Below, one piece after another: positions 14,999-18,597 of a stretch of 18,597 nt of DNA; within the stretch, counting starts at the first letter, position 1; each line of letters begins with the position of its first letter. The DNA lies in the NCBI GenBank assembly GCA_002427055.1, contig DIPA01000056.1:1-18597 (forward strand). Reading direction: 5' to 3'. The position numbers were made by a program, and so were the translations under genes. Origin of the DNA: Firmicutes bacterium UBA5500 (GTDB lineage: Bacteria > Bacillota > UBA994 > UBA5500). Below the pieces are notes generated by a model. It searched no databases and had not been told where the DNA came from. It worked only from the letters and a program-made list of their open reading frames with translations.

Positions 14999-15172
14999 CT
15001 ACTTTCTTATTTCAACTACTACAACCTCTGGTCGATTGTTAAATCTCAATGGAATTATGCTGTTTCCGAGACCTCTACTCACGTACATAGCTGTGCCGTT
15101 TTCATTGTAAAGACCGGCATCATACTTAGGAAACATCCCCTGATCTGGTGCAACGCGAATGGGGGGACGCAC
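14999..15172 (-). pseudogene. C-terminal fragment of a YkuE-like metallophosphoesterase
   Basis: On the minus strand an open frame ending in TAG at 14999-15001 encodes the conserved C-terminus of calcineurin-like metallophosphoesterases (YkuE/YaeI type): [15 protein letters not shown], then [20 protein letters not shown] and a final EVVVVEIRK. Homology is convincing only from about RVAPDQG (near 15160); upstream the frame enters the structured element and reaches a TAG at 15224-15226. The roughly 200 N-terminal residues with the catalytic D-x-H, GNHD and GHTH motifs are absent and are not found elsewhere in the window. A GTG at 15172 could start a 57-residue peptide, but nothing supports its expression. 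This is a decayed, inactive remnant, most likely produced by a deletion or insertion at the structured element. Confidence 0.85.
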
Positions 15173-15192
15173 TAATGCGGGTGTTCTCGCCC

Positions 15193-15355
15193 CGTGAATC
15201 TGCGCGGAGACAGGCTCGTTACACTACCTTCGCAAGATTGAAGGGGCCGATGGGGTGCTGCGTAAGCACAGTTGGCGTTAGCCAGTGCCTAGCAGCACCT
15301 CTCGGCCCCGAAACTGGTTCAATGGGAGAAGGTAGTGGATACTCCCCAGATCATG
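15193..15355 (+). repeat. Long bulged hairpin element, copy A (candidate structured RNA)
   Basis: About 55 base pairs can be drawn in 163 nt. From outside in: 15193-15196/15352-15355; 15198-15202/15347-15351; 15206-15209/15342-15345; 15222-15231/15328-15337 (10 bp); 15237-15242/15318-15323; 15243-15250/15302-15309; 15252-15261/15292-15301 (10 bp); 15266-15269/15285-15288; and 15273-15276/15281-15284 closing a GTTA loop. The 8-base sequence GAAACTGG (15310-15317) is unpaired on one side only. Two pairs are G-U on the plus strand and would be A-C on the minus strand, which weakly favours plus-strand RNA. The tip matches copy B. I see no promoter, no target duplication and no match to RNA classes I know; it is separated from the UPF0182 stop by 9 bases. 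Confidence 0.6.
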
Positions 15356-15364
15356 CCTTATTGG

Positions 15365-18118
15365 TTACGGCGTCTGCAGCAGCTGCTGCAACTGCACAAT
15401 CAACTGCTCAAGATAGGCTTGTTGCTTACCATATTCAGCCCAGTCACCACTCTGTTGTGCACGTTTCGACGCTTGCAGGGTACCCTCAAGCTGTTCAGCC
15501 AGCGATTGCAGTGAGACATCTACATCGGGTGCCTCTGTACCACCGCCCGGCAGATCACCAGGGTCGCGCCCCAAAATGGCGGCAATGGCTTCAGATAACG
15601 TTGGTCGCATAGCTATGCTATCCTTGGTAGCCACAATGACTCTCTTCAACTCGGGCAGATCGTTGCCAGCTGCCAAGATATAAACAGGTTCTACATAGAG
15701 AACAGTATCGCCGACAGGTATGACCAGAAGATTTCCACGTACCACGCTGGATCCATCAGTGCGACTCCAGAGAGTCAAATTGGCAGAGATATCGGTATCT
15801 TGGTCGATGCGGGCATCGATCTGCCGTGGCCCTTGCACTACCATATCCTTAGGAAAATGATAGAGAGCAACCTGACCATAGTTCTCACCATCACTGCGAG
15901 CAGCCATCCAGGCGATCATGTTATGCTTCTCGTTACCGACCGACCCCGCCGGAGTAATCGGCAAGACCAAGACGAACTCTTCCCTGGTTGCAGCCGCTTC
16001 GCCCGGCAATTTCATGACGGTATAGTAAGGAGACATGGGACGTACATCTTCCTCGAACTTCTCTAGAGCAACACTCCAACGGTCTTCTTGGTTGTAGAAG
16101 AGGCTTGGGTGTTGCACATGGTATGTGCCCAGCACGTCAGCCTGCAACTGCAACAATGATTCCGGATAACGCAGGTGTGACTTCAAGCTCTCCGGCATTT
16201 CTGCCACAGGCTTGAGGAGGCCAGGGAAAATCTTATTGATAGTAGCAGCTATCGGATCGGCATCATCTACTAAGTAGAAATCTACCTTACCGCTATAAGC
16301 ATCTATTGTCGCCTTAATAGAATTGCGGACATAGTTAGCACCGTTGGCCGCTAAAGGCTCGGAGTAGGGGAAATAGCTCGATTCGGTATAGCCGTCTATG
16401 ATCCAAAAGATGCGCCCATCAGCGATGACCGCGTAAGGGTCACTCTCGTAGCGGAAGAAGGGAGCAATCATCTGCACCCGCTGCATGATATTACGGTTAT
16501 ATAGAATGCGGCTATTGGGTTCAATACTATCGGCCAAAAAGAGCTTTGCTGTACCATAGCGCAGGCTGAACATCAGCTTGTTGAAGAAACTGAGCTCCAC
16601 ACCTTGCTCGCCTTCGTAGACAGTCGTCGCATTAGCCTCACTACCTTGCGGGTAATCGAATTCTTCTGTGCTTGTGTTCACAATGGCATAGGTATCGGTT
16701 ACTTCACCAAAGTAAATACGAGGTTGGGCGATCTTTAGCTCGGGATGCTGAGTGCGTGGCGGAATATCTCCTACCATAAATTCAGGTTGCCCCTGCGCAG
16801 TTACCCTAGTAACCGGTGATACTACCGCGCCATAACCGTGCGTATAAACAAGATGCTCGTTGAGCCATGTACGTACATCCCCTTGCATGTCTGCCAGAGA
16901 AAGCTCGCGTACTCCTAGCATGACTTGTTGCTGCTTACCGTCTATTTGGTAACGGTCAATATCTATGTCATTAAAGCGATAGTAGGGACGAATGCCCTGT
17001 AGTTGTGAATAGGTTTGGTTCAATAGTCGCCAGTCTAGAAGTCGTATATTCTCTACGGTAGCCTGATTAGCTGCAAGAGTTTCGGACTTAAGAGGCGCAG
17101 GTGCTGCTAATTGCTGTTCAGCAATCTTGTCTAGGTTAAAGCCAGTACGGGTGTAGGCAATATTGTGCTTAATATAGGGTGTTTCCCGTTCCAGCTGGTT
17201 AGGTTCAACGCTAAAGCGCTCGATAAGCGGTGGATAAATGGCACCCGCTACGACAGTAACCAGCAGTAGGCCAGCCGTAAACACAACAGTGCGGCGGCGT
17301 ATACGGCGTAAGAATACGTTGCCTAAAGCCCCAGCGGCTAGTATCAATGAAAGCGCAATCATGATGCGATAGATTGGTAAACTAGCAAACATGTCGGCAT
17401 AGCTTGCTCCAAAAGCTACACCTCTGGGAGAGTAAACTAATTTGTCGATGGCCAGCTTATTGCCAAACGCCCAAGCTCCCAGCACCAGTGCTAGCAAACC
17501 GGAAGCATGAGCAGTAGCTGCTCTGCCAGCCGGTGTCTTATACGATAACAATCGCGAAAGGGAATAGGTAACTACTACAAAAAGCAGTACGCCCAGTAGC
17601 AAGACGAATAAAGCCGTAAAAGCATGAGAAAGGAAAGGCAATTGGAAGAGATAAAAAGAAACATCGCGCCCAAAAATGGGGTCAGCTAGATCGAAGCTAG
17701 TGCGGTGTAAATACATCTCCCAGTCGAACCAATAGGAGCCGAAACCATTGGCACAAACAATGGCTACTAGAGCGGCAATACCGACTTGCAGCCAAGTTAT
17801 GAAACGGCTCTGTAAGATGCCTTCCAAGAAGTTTAGGTAAAGCTCCGAACCCCGGAAATGATGCAAATCAGGCGTTTCAGATACCAGCGAACGCGCTAAC
17901 AAATTGCGTCGCACCAGTAGAAGATTAACGAAGACAAAAAGAAAGACCGCAGCGGCGACTATGGCCGCAAGAGTTGCTTGTGTAGTGATCCCTTTCCAGA
18001 AAACATTGGCATAGCCAACGTCCTCAAACCACAGCCAATCAGTGTAAAAGCCGGCTGAAGCAGCCAGCACACCCACTATTACAACTAGTGGTAGTAAGAA
18101 AAATAACCATTTACGCAA
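15365..18118 (-). CDS. UPF0182 family membrane protein
   Basis: A 917-residue membrane protein of UPF0182, a family widespread in Actinobacteria, Cyanobacteria and some Bacillota and without an assigned function. The N-terminal ~300 residues carry about seven membrane segments, beginning LFFLLPLVVIVGVLAASAG and including the family DWLWFEDVGYANVFW stretch. The remaining ~600 residues form a large extracytoplasmic region with typical YTHGYGAVVSPV, RIYFGE, SEPNSRILYNRN-like and RIFWIIDGYT segments. The last 60 residues are Gln/Glu/Leu-rich and probably coiled (from LAEQLEGTLQASKRAQ). The start is TTG at 18118, supported by GGAGG with 8-nt spacing. The 5' side has a purine-rich heptamer array on the coding strand, and the 3' end lies next to structured element copy A. 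Confidence 0.93.
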   Translation of the reverse strand: MRKWLFFLLPLVVIVGVLAASAGFYTDWLWFEDVGYANVFWKGITTQATLAAIVAAAVFLFVFVNLLLVRRNLLARSLVSETPDLHHFRGSELYLNFLEGILQSRFITWLQVGIAALVAIVCANGFGSYWFDWEMYLHRTSFDLADPIFGRDVSFYLFQLPFLSHAFTALFVLLLGVLLFVVVTYSLSRLLSYKTPAGRAATAHASGLLALVLGAWAFGNKLAIDKLVYSPRGVAFGASYADMFASLPIYRIMIALSLILAAGALGNVFLRRIRRRTVVFTAGLLLVTVVAGAIYPPLIERFSVEPNQLERETPYIKHNIAYTRTGFNLDKIAEQQLAAPAPLKSETLAANQATVENIRLLDWRLLNQTYSQLQGIRPYYRFNDIDIDRYQIDGKQQQVMLGVRELSLADMQGDVRTWLNEHLVYTHGYGAVVSPVTRVTAQGQPEFMVGDIPPRTQHPELKIAQPRIYFGEVTDTYAIVNTSTEEFDYPQGSEANATTVYEGEQGVELSFFNKLMFSLRYGTAKLFLADSIEPNSRILYNRNIMQRVQMIAPFFRYESDPYAVIADGRIFWIIDGYTESSYFPYSEPLAANGANYVRNSIKATIDAYSGKVDFYLVDDADPIAATINKIFPGLLKPVAEMPESLKSHLRYPESLLQLQADVLGTYHVQHPSLFYNQEDRWSVALEKFEEDVRPMSPYYTVMKLPGEAAATREEFVLVLPITPAGSVGNEKHNMIAWMAARSDGENYGQVALYHFPKDMVVQGPRQIDARIDQDTDISANLTLWSRTDGSSVVRGNLLVIPVGDTVLYVEPVYILAAGNDLPELKRVIVATKDSIAMRPTLSEAIAAILGRDPGDLPGGGTEAPDVDVSLQSLAEQLEGTLQASKRAQQSGDWAEYGKQQAYLEQLIVQLQQLLQTP

Positions 18119-18150
18119 CTATAAGACCTCCAGTTCTCCCATATTTACTC

Positions 18151-18206
18151 CAACGTCTTATCTCATACTTCATACTTCCCACGTCCTACCTCTCACTTCT
18201 CATCTC
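18151..18206. repeat. Degenerate 7-bp tandem repeat, eight units
   Basis: Eight consecutive heptamers fit NNAYNTC on the plus strand: CAACGTC, TTATCTC, ATACTTC, ATACTTC, CCACGTC, CTACCTC, TCACTTC and TCATCTC. On the minus strand the array is purine-rich (GANRTNN units) and falls 33-88 bases upstream of the UPF0182 start, inside its probable leader. No ORF is present. It resembles low-complexity GAAGTGAGAGG-type arrays of other Bacillota, from memory only. Confidence 0.65.
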
Positions 18207-18268
18207 TCCTTAACCTACGTAATAAGTGTAGCAAAGTTTCTCTTTATCTGCCCAACTAGCTTATTCCA

Positions 18269-18286
18269 TGAAGCGCGCGCGCTTCA
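18269..18286. promoter_or_regulatory. GC-core perfect palindrome in divergent intergenic region
   Basis: TGAAGCGCGCGCGCTTCA is an 18-bp perfect palindrome, flanked further out by CTAGC (18256-18260) and GCTAG (18290-18294). It lies between the divergent UPF0182 and PP2C genes. It may be an operator or a hairpin; there is no adjacent T tract, so a terminator is unlikely. Confidence 0.45.
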
Positions 18287-18320
18287 GATGCTAGCTAAAA
18301 GAAAAAGGGGGAAGGCTAAG

Positions 18321-18398
18321 ATGCAGAAAAGACTTAGTAGACGCGGCATATGCGGCGCGGCAATTCTCTGGGACGTCGCTTGGGACGTAGCCCGATGA
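18321..18398 (+). CDS. Possible 25-residue small ORF
   Basis: ATG at 18321 follows AGGGGGAAGG by 5 nt and encodes 25 residues ending in a duplicated WDVAWDVA, mirrored in the DNA as two TGGGACGT units. The peptide is basic at the front (QKRLSRR) and amphipathic behind. It sits about 77 bases before the PP2C start. It could be a leader peptide or chance; a ribosome site alone is thin evidence. Confidence 0.25.
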   Translation: MQKRLSRRGICGAAILWDVAWDVAR

Positions 18399-18475
18399 TC
18401 TTCACGGCGCGGCAGGGATATGGTGGGGGAGGGGCGAATCCAGCCAATAGATCCTAGATGAAAGCGTGATGAAAT

Positions 18476-18597
18476 GTGGAAGTCAAGCTGGCCATGGCCA
18501 AAACACACAAATATGCAGTATCAGAAAGCGGAGATACTGTTGAGGTCACCGAGCGCCCCAAGGGCGGTCTGTCCCTTATTCTGGCCGATGGTCAAGG
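18476..18597 (+). CDS. PP2C/SpoIIE-type serine phosphatase, 3'-truncated by window edge
   Basis: Only the first 40 residues are in the window. They read [20 protein letters not shown] followed by [11 protein letters not shown] and LSLILADGQ, then run off the end with the bases of a following Gly. The pattern of KYA-x-SESGDT-x-E-x-x-ERPxGG and an Asp-Gly metal-binding motif in ADGQG matches a Bacillota group of PP2C (SpoIIE-domain) phosphatases, which remove phosphate from anti-sigma antagonists or other serine-phosphorylated proteins. GTG at 18476 is preferred over ATG at 18494 because the family has a short VEVxL strand before KYA; an in-frame TGA at 18470-18472 rules out anything further upstream. 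The ribosome site is weak (GTGAT at 18466-18470). Confidence 0.75.
   Translation, partial: MEVKLAMAKTHKYAVSESGDTVEVTERPKGGLSLILADGQ

Noticed and set aside
15193..15355. Integron attC site or known transposon end
   Set aside because: The long imperfect palindrome fits superficially, but the expected terminal core sites (GTTRRRY and RYYYAAC) are not at its ends, there is no integrase or transposase in the window, and no target duplication is seen.
15148..15612. Plus-strand 154-codon open frame
   Set aside because: It runs across the structured element and antisense to the UPF0182 3' end, has low-complexity Ala/Thr content, and resembles no protein family; it is a shadow frame.
18151..18206. 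CRISPR array
   Set aside because: The 7-bp units are contiguous and degenerate, with no spacers, and no cas genes are present.

Overview
The window (about 18.6 kb, mid-GC) reads as a chromosomal stretch of a Bacillota (Firmicutes) bacterium, probably a Clostridia-like spore former. The reasons are strong GGAGG-type ribosome sites, frequent GTG/TTG starts, a NamZ-type muramidase carrying a copper-amine-oxidase-N stalk domain, DUF445 and UPF0182 membrane proteins, an ECF sigma/anti-sigma/YfjL-like operon, and the start of a SpoIIE/PP2C-like phosphatase. This assignment is inference; there is no rRNA or tRNA in the window to confirm it.

Layout. 1-3046 (+): 3' part of nagA, a C69 dipeptidase and cutC. 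3047-3350: a hairpin-rich leader, followed by a 101-aa coiled-coil protein of unknown function that ends in a good intrinsic terminator. 3876-5441 (+): secreted NamZ-like exo-muramidase. 5487-7999 (-): DUF445 membrane protein and a membrane-anchored polysaccharide deacetylase, separated by a terminator and a clear sigma-A promoter. 8172-10021 (+): a hypothetical protein and an MFS transporter. 10133-12795 (+): tldD-tldE protease pair. 12914-14793 (-): ECF sigma, zinc-finger anti-sigma factor and YfjL-like protein, with overlapping reading frames. 14999-15172 (-): only the C-terminus of a metallophosphoesterase. 15365-18118 (-): a 917-aa UPF0182 membrane protein. 18119-18475: a divergent intergenic region with a heptamer tandem array and a GC palindrome. 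18476 onward (+): start of a PP2C-type phosphatase.

Themes. Several products act on the envelope or on its breakdown products: NagA (GlcNAc-6-P), NamZ (terminal MurNAc), polysaccharide deacetylase (cell-wall glycan), C69 dipeptidase and possibly an IseA-like protein. Cell-wall remodelling and recycling is a reasonable reading, although the genes form several transcription units and not one operon.

Most unusual observation. Two intergenic elements, at 15193-15355 (+) and 12804-12911 (-), fold into long bulged hairpins. By eye they share a tip of about 50 nt that is roughly three-quarters identical, with a conserved GGCGNTAGCC hairpin and at least one compensatory base-pair change (A-U to C-G). 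They lie in opposite orientation on either side of the ECF operon, and the right-hand copy abuts the truncated metallophosphoesterase. I do not recognise this as a known RNA or repeat family.
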